A stretch of DNA of 64,000 nucleotides from Shewanella algae (GCF_009183365.2 NZ_CP068230.1:1269001-1333000), one strand, 5' to 3'; counted from the first letter of the stretch, positions 1 through 9,629 are shown. The notes: generated from the sequence alone by a model not told the origin. Translations and numbers: made by a program.

Positions 1-73
1 GACCATGGTTAACCTCAATTTGTCCATGGAGCGCTATCCGGACATTGAGTTTGCCAAGACCCGGGAACACTAA
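1..73 (+). CDS. prfC: Peptide chain release factor 3, C-terminal end (partial)
   Basis: Only the last 23 codons are present, read from base 2, ending in TAA at 71-73 with the C-terminal residues RYPDIEFAKTREH. RF3 proteins of gammaproteobacteria end in a very similar TREH tail, which is the basis of the call. RF3 is a GTPase that recycles RF1/RF2 from the ribosome after termination. The rest of the gene lies outside the window. A strong terminator follows directly. The call rests on a short tail, so it is probable rather than certain. Confidence 0.7.
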   Translation, partial: TMVNLNLSMERYPDIEFAKTREH

Positions 74-80
74 ATCATAA

Positions 81-106
81 AGGTGGAGCTTGCTCCACCT
101 TTTTTA
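81..106 (+). terminator. Intrinsic terminator after prfC
   Basis: A 7-bp GC-rich stem (GGTGGAG / CTCCACC) with a 4-nt loop is followed by TTTTTT, 8 bases after the prfC stop codon. Confidence 0.85.
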
Positions 107-298
107 TTGGGATGTTGTTGAGAGATCTTCTGATGTTTTTTATTCAAAAGTGCTGGCAAAGTTACATCCGTTTTTGTGATCGCATGGGGTTAACCGAAGA
201 AAATCGGCGCTGCTGTATGCCAAGACTCAGCGATCCTCCTTTGCAAAAAGTTGGGCAAGAGGCTGACGCTAAAGACAGGCAAAAAGAAGGAGAACAGC

Positions 299-1099
299 AT
301 GATCTTTGATTCTCACGCTCATCTGGATTTCAGCGACTTTGATCATGACAGACTAGCCCTCATGGCCGCGATGAAAGCCGCCGGTATTGGCGGTGCTATC
401 ATTCCCGGTGTCAGTCCTCGGCATTGGTCAAAGCAGAAAGCGATTGCTCACCAGCTGCAACTGCCTTTCACCTTAGGGATACATCCTTGGTATTGCCCTA
501 AATCAATTGCCGAGAGTGACCTGGCGCTGACAGCGCTCAAAAGTGAGCTCACTTCTGTAAATGACCCTCTGATGGTAGGAATCGGCGAGTGTGGTTTGGA
601 CAAACCCAAGGCTGAGCTGGCGCAAGATAACCCGGCGCATGTCCCCTGGAACCTGCAATACAGGGTGCTGGAAGGGCAGTTGGCCTTGGCGGCGGAGTTG
701 AAGCTGCCGCTGATACTGCATTCGGTGAAGACCCATAATGAACTCTTGGGCATGTTGAAACAGCATTCACTGCCGCGGGGCGGAGTGGTTCATGCCTTTA
801 ATGGCTCTTATGAGACGGCGATCGCTTATTTAGAGCTTGGCTTCAAGTTGGGGATTGGCGGCTTGTTGCTGAATAAAAATGCAAAAAAGCTGCGTGATGC
901 AGTTGGCAAATTACCGCTCGATGCCTTGTTGGTGGAGACTGATTCGCCCTCAATGACGCCGAGTTTCCTGCCGGAAAAACGCAATACCCCCCTGACATTG
1001 GTACAAATAATAGCCGAATTGGCGGATTTGCAGAAAAAAACCAATGTTCTAATATCAGAACACCTCCAACAGAACTTGATGCAACTGTTTGAGCTTTAG
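299..1099 (+). CDS. TatD-family metal-dependent hydrolase/DNase
   Basis: A 266-aa TatD-family protein with a TIM-barrel metallohydrolase fold, acting in the cytoplasm as a 3'-5' exonuclease or related hydrolase. The N-terminus MIFDSHAHLDF carries the H-x-H metal ligands. GIGECGLD supplies the conserved Glu, LILHSVK and VVHAFNGS carry further His ligands, and VETDSPSM near residue 210 supplies the catalytic Asp. The open frame extends upstream to 251, but the ATG at 299 is preceded by AAGGAGAA (about 286-293) and starts right at the conserved motif. The gene lies between terminated prfC and the nucleoside genes and seems monocistronic. It belongs to the YjjV/YcfH group; the exact subfamily is uncertain. 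Confidence 0.88.
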   Translation: MIFDSHAHLDFSDFDHDRLALMAAMKAAGIGGAIIPGVSPRHWSKQKAIAHQLQLPFTLGIHPWYCPKSIAESDLALTALKSELTSVNDPLMVGIGECGLDKPKAELAQDNPAHVPWNLQYRVLEGQLALAAELKLPLILHSVKTHNELLGMLKQHSLPRGGVVHAFNGSYETAIAYLELGFKLGIGGLLLNKNAKKLRDAVGKLPLDALLVETDSPSMTPSFLPEKRNTPLTLVQIIAELADLQKKTNVLISEHLQQNLMQLFEL

Positions 1100-1275
1100 T
1101 TTCTTTTAATTAAACAGGTGTAACTCGCATTCTGTGATGTGACTAAACTTTTGAAAATTAACTTCAAAAATTTGATCAAAACGACGATTTTGCCCCGGAG
1201 GTCGGGTATAATCTTGCTCGGAAAAAGGTTGGTTAACAACATAATTAAAAAGCGTTAACAATAGGGTGATGGTTA
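1100..1275 (+). promoter_or_regulatory. nupC upstream region with -10 TATAAT
   Basis: An AT-rich leader. A perfect -10 hexamer TATAAT lies at 1207-1212 with no good -35 at 16-18 bp, which suggests activator dependence. TTTGATCAAA (1171-1180) is a 10-bp palindrome upstream, and TGTGATGTGACTAA (from about 1134) resembles one half of a CRP site. Control by CRP/CytR-like factors is known for nupC in enterics; it is only an inference here. Confidence 0.5.
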
Positions 1276-2571
1276 ATGAATATACTTATGAGCTTGGTAG
1301 GGGTGGTCACCCTACTCGCGATTGGTTTCTTGTTGTCCAACAACAAGAAGGCAATCAATCTTAGAACTGTCGGTGGTGCACTGGCAATTCAGGCTGCATT
1401 GGGCGGTTTTGTCTTGTACGTGCCGTTCGGTAAGGACGTTCTCAAGAACGTATCCGATGCTGTTTCCAGTGTTATCGGTTATGCACAAAATGGTATCAGC
1501 TTCCTGTTTGGTGATTTGGCTAACTTCAAAGTTGGCTTTATCTTCGCAGTGAACGTGCTGCCGGTTATCGTGTTCTTCTCCTCTCTGATCGCTGTGCTCT
1601 ACTATCTGGGCATCATGCAGTGGATCATTCGTATTTTGGGTGGGGCGCTGCAGAAGGCCCTGGGCACCAGCCGTACCGAGTCCATGTCTGCCACAGCCAA
1701 CATCTTCGTGGGTCAGACCGAAGCGCCTCTGGTGGTTCGTCCCTTTATTCCAACCATGACTCAATCTGAGCTGTTCGCCATTATGGTGGGTGGTCTTGCA
1801 TCTATCGCAGGTTCTGTTTTGGCCGGTTATGCACAGATGGGTGTACCTATCCAGTATCTGGTTGCGGCTTCTTTCATGGCGGCACCTGCGGGTCTGTTGA
1901 TGGCCAAGCTGATGCATCCTGAAACTGAAACTGCCAAGAACGACATGGATGAGCTGCCTGAAGATCCAGACAAGCCTGCCAACGTACTTGATGCTGCCGC
2001 TGCCGGTGCTTCTTCCGGTATGCACCTGGCACTGAACGTTGGTGCTATGCTGCTGGCCTTCATCGGTTTGATTGCCATGATCAACGGCATCATAGGTGGT
2101 ATCGGCGGTTGGTTCGGCATGGAAAACCTGACTTTGGAACTGATCCTTGGCTATATCTTTATGCCTCTGGCTTACCTCATCGGTGTGCCTTGGAATGAAG
2201 CCATGGTTGCCGGTTCTTTCATCGGTCAGAAGATAGTGGTCAACGAGTTTGTGGCTTACATGAACTTCGCACCCTACATCCATGATGCAGCTATGAGCTG
2301 TACTGCCGTTGCCGCTGAGGTCACTAAAGAGTTGCCTATGTGTGTGGCTGAAACTCAGGCGCCAATGACAGTCCGTACTCAGGCGATTATCTCTTTCGCT
2401 CTGTGTGGCTTCGCTAACCTGTCTTCCATCGCAATTCTGCTGGGCGGCTTGGGTGCCATGGCACCAAATCGTCGTCACGATCTGGCTAAACTGGGTCTGC
2501 GCGCTGTGGTTGCCGGTTCTCTGGCTAACCTGATGAGTGCGACTCTGGCCGGTTTGTTCCTGGCACTGTAA
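1276..2571 (+). CDS. nupC: Concentrative nucleoside transporter NupC
   Basis: A 431-aa CNT-family nucleoside:cation symporter in the inner membrane. Seen: hydrophobic segments throughout, the family signature GQTEAPLVVRPF near residue 147, the PAGLLMAKL segment with the following charged loop, and VPWNEAMVAGSFIGQK with NEFVAY in the C-terminal half, all typical of CNT nucleoside-binding hairpin regions. Length fits E. coli NupC (400 aa) and the Vibrio CNT (418 aa). ATG at 1276 follows AGGGTGATGG. It is followed by its own terminator, then by the Tsx-like channel and the deo genes, so it supplies nucleosides for that catabolic set. Confidence 0.93.
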   Translation: MNILMSLVGVVTLLAIGFLLSNNKKAINLRTVGGALAIQAALGGFVLYVPFGKDVLKNVSDAVSSVIGYAQNGISFLFGDLANFKVGFIFAVNVLPVIVFFSSLIAVLYYLGIMQWIIRILGGALQKALGTSRTESMSATANIFVGQTEAPLVVRPFIPTMTQSELFAIMVGGLASIAGSVLAGYAQMGVPIQYLVAASFMAAPAGLLMAKLMHPETETAKNDMDELPEDPDKPANVLDAAAAGASSGMHLALNVGAMLLAFIGLIAMINGIIGGIGGWFGMENLTLELILGYIFMPLAYLIGVPWNEAMVAGSFIGQKIVVNEFVAYMNFAPYIHDAAMSCTAVAAEVTKELPMCVAETQAPMTVRTQAIISFALCGFANLSSIAILLGGLGAMAPNRRHDLAKLGLRAVVAGSLANLMSATLAGLFLAL

Positions 2572-2584
2572 GACGGTAGTGAAC

Positions 2585-2612
2585 AGAGGCCTGAATTCGC
2601 AGGCCTCTTGTT
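2585..2612 (+). terminator. Terminator after nupC
   Basis: A 9-bp perfect stem AGAGGCCTG / CAGGCCTCT with a 6-nt loop, 14 bases after the nupC stop, followed by a short T-containing tail. Confidence 0.75.
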
Positions 2613-2864
2613 AACCCAATCGATTTCCAAATTAGCTTTGCTTGGCTCCTGTGCCCACTTAGGTAGGCAACATGAGCAGAACAAGAGTGCAGATATTTCT
2701 GACTAGTGAGTGAAATGGGTACTTTTGTTCAAATATAAAATTTAGTGTTCGTATTTTATTTTGTCTTTCTTGTAGTTTTGGATGGAGAAGGTAGAATGCG
2801 GGCGCCAATTAAAAGAATGCTGCTCCAAGAGGGTAGCGAGAACCAAAGATGAATGGGGTTGATG

Positions 2865-3716
2865 ATGAAAAACGTTAAAACTTTAGCTTTAGCCGCTACA
2901 GCGGTCGCTGCCATGTCAGGCAATGCCTACGCCGCTGATCGTTCTGACCTGCACGCCAGTGACTACAAATGGATGCAGTTCAACCTGATGTACTCTATCG
3001 GTGAGAAGCCTGAAAACCCAGCTTCAGGTGATCAGCACAACTACCTGGAAATGGAATTCGGTGGTCGTTCAGGTATTTTCGATCTGTACGGTTACGTTGA
3101 TGTGTTTAATCTGGGTAACCAGTACACCAATAACGGTGACAAAAACCCAGGTTCAGGTAAAAGTAAGCTGTTCATGAAGTTTGCACCACGTATCTCCATG
3201 GATGCAGTATTCAATAAAGACCTGTCTTTCGGCCCAGTTCAAGAAGTTTACTTCTCTACTCTGTTCAACTGGGACGGTCTGGTTAACGATGGTGACGGCA
3301 CTGGTGTTAACAGCTCTTTCTGGGGTGTGGGTGCTGATGTGATGGTGCCATGGTTGGGTAAAACCGGCATGAACCTGTATGCATACTATGACCTGAATAA
3401 CAAAGAATGGAACGGTTATCAGTTCTCCATGAACTGGTTCAAGCCTTTCTACTTCTTCGACAACAAGAGCTTCCTGTCGTTCCAGGGTTACATCGACTAC
3501 CAGTTCGGTGCTGACGAAGACAAGACTGCTTTCGTACCAACCACAACAAACGGTGGTAACGTGTTCTTCGGCCTGTACTGGCACTCAGATCGTTACGCTC
3601 TGGGCTATGGCCTGAAAGGCTTTAAAGACGTATACCTGCTTGAAGACGGTGCCGGTGCCCTGGCTCTGGAATCTACAGGTTGGTCTCACTACCTGAGCGC
3701 TACCTACAAGTTCTAA
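2865..3716 (+). CDS. Tsx-like nucleoside-specific outer membrane channel
   Basis: A 283-aa beta-barrel protein of the Tsx/OmpK family (nucleoside-specific channel). An N-terminal signal peptide ends at AYA-AD (about residue 23). The mature part is rich in alternating aromatic and polar strands (FGGRSGIFDLYGYVDVFN, FWGVGADVMVPWLGKTGMNLYAYYD) and ends with the outer-membrane C-terminal signature TYKF. In-frame ATGs occur at 2853, 2862 and 2865. The last is chosen because GGGG at 2855-2858 is 6 bases before it and it gives a standard signal peptide. It sits between nupC and deoCABD, which suggests it passes nucleosides across the outer membrane. Confidence 0.85.
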   Translation: MKNVKTLALAATAVAAMSGNAYAADRSDLHASDYKWMQFNLMYSIGEKPENPASGDQHNYLEMEFGGRSGIFDLYGYVDVFNLGNQYTNNGDKNPGSGKSKLFMKFAPRISMDAVFNKDLSFGPVQEVYFSTLFNWDGLVNDGDGTGVNSSFWGVGADVMVPWLGKTGMNLYAYYDLNNKEWNGYQFSMNWFKPFYFFDNKSFLSFQGYIDYQFGADEDKTAFVPTTTNGGNVFFGLYWHSDRYALGYGLKGFKDVYLLEDGAGALALESTGWSHYLSATYKF

Positions 3717-3724
3717 TGGTAGAT

Positions 3725-3760
3725 GGGGGGTTATCCTCTAGGGTGACCCCCGTTTTTATT
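3725..3760 (+). terminator. Terminator after the Tsx-like gene
   Basis: GGGGGT / ACCCCC arms with an inner CCT / AGG pairing, followed by GTTTTTATTTT, just after the stop at 3716. Confidence 0.8.
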
Positions 3761-4107
3761 TTGCTCTGACTTAATCTTTACCTAAGCCTGAGCTATAGTG
3801 AGTTGGGTTCAATGAACCCGCAATATTAGCCGGAAGCTGGTTCAGCTTGTTTATGTAAAGGTTGACAGATTTCTCGCGTTAAAAGGGATTTTTCGCGGCA
3901 AGGCAAGGAACTCGAGTTCCCCCTTCCCGGTCTTCAAGGATTCAAGTCGTGATACTCGTTATCAAGGTTGAATACCCTACAAAGATGATTTGCAGTCAAA
4001 TGCAGGCGTCGCCCGAAGGCCCGGCCATAACAATAACCACAAAAAGCCCCTCTGGCGCTGCCAAGACAGATTTTTAATCCTTTGATTTTATGTCTCGGAG
4101 AGCAATT
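3761..4107 (+). promoter_or_regulatory. Long leader upstream of deoC
   Basis: About 350 bases without a gene. It holds an inverted repeat TGATA-N5-TATCA at 3950-3964 that could be a regulator site. Ribosome-binding GGAGAG lies before the deoC ATG. No clear -35/-10 pair was identified. The leader length leaves room for several operators, as in enteric deo promoters (DeoR, CytR, CRP), but none of those consensus sites is seen intact. Confidence 0.4.
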
Positions 4108-4881
4108 ATGAGCGATTTAAAACAAGCAGCACAGCGCGCCATCCAACTGATGGATCTGACTACCCTGAATGATGATGATACCGATCAGAAGGTGATCGAA
4201 CTGTGTCATAAGGCCAACACTCCGGCCGGTCATACTGCTGCTATCTGTATCTATCCACGCTTTATTCCTATCGCGCGCAAGACTTTGGATGCCATGGGCG
4301 CCGATGATATCCGTATTGCCACAGTCACCAACTTCCCTCACGGCAATGATGACATCGCTATCGCCGTGCTGGAAACCCGTGCAGCAGTCGCTTACGGTGC
4401 CGACGAAGTGGATGTGGTATTCCCTTATCGTGCACTGATGGAAGGCAACGAAACTGTTGGTTTTGAGCTGGTCAAAGCCTGTAAAGAAGCCTGTGGTGAC
4501 GAGGTGCTTTTGAAAGTGATCATCGAATCCGGTGAACTGAAAGACCCGGCGCTTATTCGCAAGGCTTCCGAGTTGTCTATCGATGCCGGCGCTGACTTTA
4601 TCAAGACCTCTACCGGTAAGGTACCTGTCAATGCCACTCTTGAAGCGGCTGAAATCATGCTGACCGTTATCAGTGAAAAGAACCCCGCAGTAGGCTTCAA
4701 GCCTGCCGGTGGTGTACGTGATGCCGCCCAAGCCGCTGAATTCCTCGGTACAGCCGAGCGTATTCTGGGCAATGACTGGGTTTCACCCCGTACTTTCCGT
4801 TTCGGTGCATCCAGCCTGCTGGCCAGTCTGCTGCACACGCTGGAATTGGCTGACGCTCCAGCACCGACTCAAGGTTACTAA
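4108..4881 (+). CDS. deoC: Deoxyribose-phosphate aldolase
   Basis: A 257-aa class I aldolase that splits 2-deoxyribose-5-phosphate into glyceraldehyde-3-phosphate and acetaldehyde. Visible active-site motifs: [10 protein letters not shown] (Asp of the proton relay), DFIKTSTGK (Schiff-base Lys) and [10 protein letters not shown] (second Lys). The length matches the E. coli enzyme (259 aa). An upstream ATG at 4090 is in frame, but the ATG at 4108 has the ribosome site CGGAGAG about 8 bases ahead and begins at the usual MSDLK start. It is the first gene of deoC-deoA-deoB-deoD, the nucleoside breakdown set. Confidence 0.95.
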   Translation: MSDLKQAAQRAIQLMDLTTLNDDDTDQKVIELCHKANTPAGHTAAICIYPRFIPIARKTLDAMGADDIRIATVTNFPHGNDDIAIAVLETRAAVAYGADEVDVVFPYRALMEGNETVGFELVKACKEACGDEVLLKVIIESGELKDPALIRKASELSIDAGADFIKTSTGKVPVNATLEAAEIMLTVISEKNPAVGFKPAGGVRDAAQAAEFLGTAERILGNDWVSPRTFRFGASSLLASLLHTLELADAPAPTQGY

Positions 4882-4908
4882 TCCCCGCTGATTGTGATCC
4901 AAGTCTAT

Positions 4909-4969
4909 TTGGTGACGTCAAAACTTGGCTAGTATCTGTAATAAAGTTACTACATATTTTGACGTCCAA
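4909..4969 (+). repeat. Inverted repeat between deoC and deoA
   Basis: TTGGTGACGTCAAAA (4909-4923) pairs with TTTTGACGTCCAA (4957-4969) around a 33-base loop. It lies in the 144-base deoC-deoA gap with no T-run after it, so an RNA-processing, attenuation or protein-binding role is more likely than plain termination. Confidence 0.5.
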
Positions 4970-5025
4970 CCCCAATACTGTAACGGCTTTTATAGACAAG
5001 GTTGCAGTAGAAAGGAGGCAGTATT

Positions 5026-6366
5026 ATGTTTCTGGCACAAGAGATAATTCGTAAAAAACGCGAAAAAATGGCGCTTTCCAAGGAGGAGATCCAGTTCTTT
5101 GTCAAAGGCATTACCGATAACAGCGTGTCTGAAGGTCAGATAGCTGCATTCGGGATGGCGGTGTATTTTAACGACATGAGCATGGATGAGCGCATCGCAC
5201 TGACTACGGCTATGCGTGATTCCGGCACTGTGCTCAATTGGGATAGCCTGCAGCTCGACGGCCCTGTCATAGACAAACACAGCACAGGCGGAGTGGGCGA
5301 TGTTATCAGCCTGATGCTTGGCCCCATGGCGGCAGCCTGCGGCGGTTATGTTCCCATGATTTCAGGTCGTGGTCTGGGCCACACAGGTGGCACTCTGGAT
5401 AAGTTTGACGCCATCCCCGGCTATCAGACTGAGCCTGACAGCGAACTATTCCGTAAGGTGGTTAAAGAGGTCGGTGTGGCCATTATCGGTCAAACCGGCG
5501 ATCTGGTTCCTGCCGACAAGCGTTTCTATTCCATTCGTGACAACACGGCCACTGTCGAATCCATCCCGCTTATCACCGCCTCTATTCTGTCGAAGAAACT
5601 GGCTTGTAGCCTGGATGCGCTGGCGATGGACGTCAAAGTGGGCAGCGGCGCCTTTATGCCTACTTATCAGGCATCCGAGGAACTGGCTCGTTCTATTGTT
5701 GCGGTTGCCAATGGTGCAGGTACCAAGACCACGGCTCTGCTGACCGATATGAACCAGGTGTTGGCCTCCTGCGCCGGGAACGCGGTCGAAGTGCTCGAGG
5801 CGGTGAACTTCCTTACCGGCAAATATCGTAATCCGCGCCTCTACGAAGTCACCATGGGACTTTGTAGTGAGATGTTGCTGCTCGGTGGCCTTGCCGCCAA
5901 TGAGGCCGAGGCCCGCAGTAAGCTCAACGCCGTGCTGGATAATGGCAAGGCCGCCGAGATCTTCGCCCGTATGGTTTCCGGACTGGGCGGCCCGGTCGAT
6001 TTTGTCGAACATCCTGAAAAATACTTGCCCCAAGCCAAGATTATTCGTCCTGTATATGCCGAGCGTTCCGGCTTTGCTTACAGCATGGATACCCGTGAAC
6101 TCGGCTTGGCTGTGGTCACTCTGGGTGGTGGTCGTCGTAAGCCTGGTGATGCCCTGGATTACAGCGTCGGCCTGACACAGGTTTGTGCCCTGGGACATGA
6201 AATCAATGCCGACAAACCGCTGGCAATGGTGCATGCCCAGTCAGAAAGCGCCTTCGAAGAAGCCGCTGCCGCGGTGCGCAGAGCCATAGTCATTGGCGAC
6301 AGCGCCCCTGAGAAAACACCGGAGATCTATCGCGCCATCCGCGCCGCCGATCTCCAGGAGAAGTAG
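5026..6366 (+). CDS. deoA: Thymidine phosphorylase
   Basis: A 446-aa enzyme converting thymidine and phosphate to thymine and 2-deoxyribose-1-phosphate. It starts [12 protein letters not shown] like E. coli DeoA (440 aa). The family signature [10 protein letters not shown] near residue 84 binds phosphate, followed by [14 protein letters not shown] and [16 protein letters not shown] sequence (here [12 protein letters not shown]). A strong ribosome site AAAGGAGG lies 8 bases before the ATG. It sits 144 bases after deoC, and its stop is separated by one base from the deoB start, so deoA and deoB are tightly coupled. Confidence 0.96.
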   Translation: MFLAQEIIRKKREKMALSKEEIQFFVKGITDNSVSEGQIAAFGMAVYFNDMSMDERIALTTAMRDSGTVLNWDSLQLDGPVIDKHSTGGVGDVISLMLGPMAAACGGYVPMISGRGLGHTGGTLDKFDAIPGYQTEPDSELFRKVVKEVGVAIIGQTGDLVPADKRFYSIRDNTATVESIPLITASILSKKLACSLDALAMDVKVGSGAFMPTYQASEELARSIVAVANGAGTKTTALLTDMNQVLASCAGNAVEVLEAVNFLTGKYRNPRLYEVTMGLCSEMLLLGGLAANEAEARSKLNAVLDNGKAAEIFARMVSGLGGPVDFVEHPEKYLPQAKIIRPVYAERSGFAYSMDTRELGLAVVTLGGGRRKPGDALDYSVGLTQVCALGHEINADKPLAMVHAQSESAFEEAAAAVRRAIVIGDSAPEKTPEIYRAIRAADLQEK

Positions 6367-6367
6367 T

Positions 6368-7585
6368 ATGAAACGTACCATTATTTTAATGCTGGATTCC
6401 TTCGGCGTCGGCGCAGCCGGTGATGCGGCCAAGTTTGGTGACCTGGGTTCAGATACCTTTGGTCATATCGCCAAAGAGTGTGCCGAAGGGCGTGCCAATG
6501 ATGGCCGTGAAGGGCCGCTGAAGTTACCCAACCTTAGCCGTCTGGGGCTGGCACATGCCGCCATGGAAAGCACAGGTCAGTTTGCCCCTGGGTTTGACGC
6601 CGATGTCGAGCTGATAGGCGCTTATGGCCATGCTGAAGAGCTGAGCTCAGGCAAGGATACCCCCAGTGGTCACTGGGAAATGGCCGGCGTTCCCGTGCTG
6701 TTTGATTGGGGCTATTTCAGCGACAAGCAAAACTCTTTCCCCAAAGAATTGACCGATAAGATCCTGGCGCGCGCTGGCCTCAGCGGTTTCCTTGGCAATT
6801 GTCACGCATCCGGTACTGCGATTCTGGAAGAATTGGGTGAAGAGCATATGCGTTCCGGCCTGCCTATCTTCTATACCTCGGCCGACTCCGTGTTCCAGAT
6901 TGCCTGCCATGAAGAAAGCTTCGGCCTGGAAAACCTCTACCGTTTGTGTGAAATCGCCCGTGAAGAGCTTGAGCCATATAATATCGGCCGAGTCATAGCG
7001 CGACCTTTTGTTGGCAGCGGCGCCGCCGATTTTGCCCGCACCGGCAATCGCCGTGACTACGCGGTAGAGCCGCCGGCGAAAACTGTGCTGGATAAGCTGA
7101 AAGCCGCCGGCGGCCAAGTGGTCAGTGTCGGTAAAATTTCCGATATTTATGCCCATTGCGGTATCACCAGCAAGGTTAAGGCCTCGGGCCTGGAGGCTCT
7201 ATTCGATGCTACACTGGAGCAGGTCAAGGCTGCCGGTGACAACACCATAGTCTTCACCAACTTCGTGGATTTCGATTCCCACTATGGCCACCGTCGTGAT
7301 GTGGCAGGTTATGCCCGGGGATTGGAATACTTCGATGCAAGATTGCCTGAAATCCTGGCACTGCTGAATAAGGATGACTTGCTTATCCTGACTGCAGACC
7401 ATGGTTGCGACCCTACTTGGGAAGGCACAGATCATACCCGCGAACATGTGCCGGTTCTGGCCTATGGCGCAGGTTTGAGTGCCGGCTCATTGGGGCGTCG
7501 CAAGAGCTTTGCCGATATCGGCCAATCCATTGCCAGCTACTTCAAGCTGGAACCAATGGAATACGGCGAATCATTTATTCGCTGA
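6368..7585 (+). CDS. deoB: Phosphopentomutase
   Basis: A 405-aa manganese-dependent enzyme of the alkaline phosphatase superfamily that turns (deoxy)ribose-1-phosphate into the 5-phosphate for DeoC. Seen: MLDSFGVGA near the start (metal-binding Asp), [15 protein letters not shown] (phosphorylated Thr region), and ADHGCDPTW plus [10 protein letters not shown] near the C-terminus (metal ligands). An open frame runs upstream into deoA, but the ATG at 6368, with CAGGAGAAG before it, begins at the conserved [12 protein letters not shown] start. Length matches E. coli (407 aa). Confidence 0.96.
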   Translation: MKRTIILMLDSFGVGAAGDAAKFGDLGSDTFGHIAKECAEGRANDGREGPLKLPNLSRLGLAHAAMESTGQFAPGFDADVELIGAYGHAEELSSGKDTPSGHWEMAGVPVLFDWGYFSDKQNSFPKELTDKILARAGLSGFLGNCHASGTAILEELGEEHMRSGLPIFYTSADSVFQIACHEESFGLENLYRLCEIAREELEPYNIGRVIARPFVGSGAADFARTGNRRDYAVEPPAKTVLDKLKAAGGQVVSVGKISDIYAHCGITSKVKASGLEALFDATLEQVKAAGDNTIVFTNFVDFDSHYGHRRDVAGYARGLEYFDARLPEILALLNKDDLLILTADHGCDPTWEGTDHTREHVPVLAYGAGLSAGSLGRRKSFADIGQSIASYFKLEPMEYGESFIR

Positions 7586-7593
7586 CAAGATAT

Positions 7594-7611
7594 GGCTCCC
7601 TCGCCGGAGCC
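7594..7611 (+). repeat. Hairpin between deoB and deoD
   Basis: GGCTCC / GGAGCC with a 6-base loop, then GTCTTT, 8 bases after the deoB stop. It resembles the terminator after deoD and could reduce read-through into deoD. Confidence 0.5.
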
Positions 7612-7661
7612 GTCTTTAATAAACAGACTTGAGTCTTTATAAAACTAACGGGGTTATTTCG

Positions 7662-8372
7662 ATGGCAACACCACATATCAATGCAGTTGACGGCGCATTC
7701 GCTGAAACCGTACTTTTCCCTGGCGATCCATTGCGGGCCAAGTACATTGCCGAAACCTTCCTGGAAAACGTAGAACAGGTTACCGACGTACGTAACATGC
7801 TCGGTTTCACAGGTACCTACAAAGGCAAGCGTATCTCTGTGATGGGTTCAGGCATGGGTATCCCTTCCTGCTCCATTTATGCCACTGAGCTTATCAAGGA
7901 CTATGGTGTCAAGAACCTGATCCGCGTAGGCACCTGTGGTGCAATCAGTACAGACGTTAAAGTGCGCGATGTGATCATCGGCATGGGCGCCTGCACCGAT
8001 TCTCAGGTGAACCGTCTGCGTTTCAAAGGTCAGGACTTTGCTGCCATCGCCAACTATGAGCTGATGAGCGCCGTAGTCGACTCAGCCAAGACTCACGGTA
8101 CCAAAATTCGTGTAGGTAACGTGTTCTCTGCCGATCTCTTCTACACTCCGGATCCTGAAATGTTCGACGTGATGGAAAAGATGGGAGTATTGGGTGTGGA
8201 AATGGAAGCTGCCGGTCTCTACGGTGTTGCCCATGAATTCGGTGCCCGCGCTCTTTGCGTGGTAACTGTTTCCGACCATATCCGTACCGGTGAGAAGACC
8301 AGCTCTGATGAGCGTCAAACCACTTTCAACGATATGATCGTCATGACGCTGGATGCAGCGATTACCCTGTAA
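7662..8372 (+). CDS. deoD: Purine-nucleoside phosphorylase (hexameric type)
   Basis: A 236-aa phosphorylase that splits purine (deoxy)nucleosides into base and pentose-1-phosphate. It begins [18 protein letters not shown] with the phosphate loop [13 protein letters not shown], has RVGTCGAI around residue 90, EMEAAGLY (nucleoside ribose contact) and [10 protein letters not shown] (catalytic Asp region). Length and start match E. coli DeoD (239 aa). The frame is open to 7629, but the ATG at 7662 follows ACGGGGTTA. Last gene of the deo set, closed by a strong terminator. Confidence 0.96.
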   Translation: MATPHINAVDGAFAETVLFPGDPLRAKYIAETFLENVEQVTDVRNMLGFTGTYKGKRISVMGSGMGIPSCSIYATELIKDYGVKNLIRVGTCGAISTDVKVRDVIIGMGACTDSQVNRLRFKGQDFAAIANYELMSAVVDSAKTHGTKIRVGNVFSADLFYTPDPEMFDVMEKMGVLGVEMEAAGLYGVAHEFGARALCVVTVSDHIRTGEKTSSDERQTTFNDMIVMTLDAAITL

Positions 8373-8394
8373 TCCGGTAACCAACTGACATCAT

Positions 8395-8425
8395 AAGGGC
8401 TCCCTCGGGAGCCCTTATTGTTTTT
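8395..8425 (+). terminator. Terminator after deoD
   Basis: A 9-bp perfect stem AAGGGCTCC / GGAGCCCTT with a CTCG loop, followed by ATTGTTTTT. Confidence 0.9.
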
Positions 8426-8480
8426 AAGCCTTTTCACTTATTCCTGGAGCGCGGCTCTGCAGCTGAAGCTGGCTCTTGGG

Positions 8481-9548
8481 CTACTCGTTCTTTTTGTTTG
8501 CTTCTGCAGTTTGTGGCTCCCGTTTGGGGACAACTCCCGGCCAGGGACGTTTACCGCGGGGATCGTCCGCATCGACAGGATCCGGGATCAGGCTATCGTT
8601 GGCTTGCTTGGCTTCGCTTTGGTTACTTTGGTCTCTTTGGTTACTTGGGTCAATTGGGAGCGCTGAAGTTTCAGCGCCTGTTTCTGTTTGGACCTTTTCC
8701 CCTGTTTTATTGTCAATCCCAGGCTCAGTGTTTACCTCCGAGTGCTTTGGCCTGGCAGCCTTTCTGGCCATGGCTTTGGCGGGCTTTTCTGCCTGTTTGA
8801 GAGGCGTATTGGTGTTGAATTCAGCGTCAAGCTCGGTCTGGGATTCGCCGGTATCCGGGGCTGAATCTTGGCTTTCGGTGACAGTAGGTTCAGTATCCGC
8901 GGCTTCCTTGGCGGTTGCTTTTCCCTGCTGTTTAAGCTTTTTACGCCTGCGCTTGACCCGGGTGCGGCGGCGGTCAAAGTCGGCGCGTTTGAACGACAAG
9001 GCCCGCGACAGCAACAGGCCGATAAAGCCCGCGACTATCAGCATCAGTTGCTGCTGCTCCATATTCAGCTCGTGGGCTTCTTTGATCTCATTGAAAAACA
9101 GCTTGGGATCCAGCCTGACTTCGACGAAGCCCAGGTTTTTACCTTGCTGGATCACCGGCTCGACATAAGGGGGATAGGGCGCCAGCAGATCATCCAGCTC
9201 CGGGGAGTCCGGCTCCAGTAACTCTGGGCTGACATCCTGGGCAAAGGATAGCCGCTGGCCATTCTCGCTGTAGATAGTCGCCGCCATCACCTTGGGATCT
9301 TCCACCAGGGCGCTGGCCAGCCACTGCAACTGCTCATCATTTTGCAGTTGCAACGCCGGTGCGGCACCATAGGCTGTTTGTTGCACCAATAATCTGGCCA
9401 TCTTTTGGGTTTGGGTCTTCAGAAGCCGCTGCCCTTGTAGTAGGCTTGTCTGCCACAGCTGGACCAGGCCGACCAGCAGAGTGACGGCTATGGCGATCTG
9501 CAGCAGTCTGCTGATCTTCTGGCTTTTTTTAAGGCCCTTGAACAACAA
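8481..9548 (-). CDS. YtjB/Smp (AhpA) family membrane protein with long charged tail
   Basis: A 355-aa inner-membrane protein. A transmembrane helix lies near residues 15-33 and a second near 170-190, around a periplasmic segment with LLVQQTAYGAAPAL and VEPVIQQGKNLGFVEVRLD, as in E. coli YtjB (Smp, about 214 aa), which also sits divergently beside serB. After the second helix comes RRRTRVKRRRKK and then about 150 low-complexity residues rich in E, D, T, S, P and K that E. coli lacks. The start is TTG at 9548 with AAGGGAC 8 bases ahead. Function is unknown; the divergent serB neighbour is conserved. Confidence 0.8.
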   Translation of the reverse strand: MLFKGLKKSQKISRLLQIAIAVTLLVGLVQLWQTSLLQGQRLLKTQTQKMARLLVQQTAYGAAPALQLQNDEQLQWLASALVEDPKVMAATIYSENGQRLSFAQDVSPELLEPDSPELDDLLAPYPPYVEPVIQQGKNLGFVEVRLDPKLFFNEIKEAHELNMEQQQLMLIVAGFIGLLLSRALSFKRADFDRRRTRVKRRRKKLKQQGKATAKEAADTEPTVTESQDSAPDTGESQTELDAEFNTNTPLKQAEKPAKAMARKAARPKHSEVNTEPGIDNKTGEKVQTETGAETSALPIDPSNQRDQSNQSEAKQANDSLIPDPVDADDPRGKRPWPGVVPKREPQTAEANKKNE

Positions 9549-9629
9549 TACTTTGTCCCTTAATCAAATTCGGTGTTTCCCTAATCATAATGGATTATGG
9601 GTATGCCCGATAGCCGGAGAGCAGTGACC

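Noticed and set aside
112..309. 65-aa frame before the TatD gene
   Set aside because: It overlaps the TatD start region, has no ribosome site and no family feature.
1312..2478. A 388-aa open frame on the minus strand opposite nupC
   Set aside because: It is rich in His, Gln, Arg and Thr, has no recognisable motif or ribosome site, and nupC on the other strand is a clear match to a known family.
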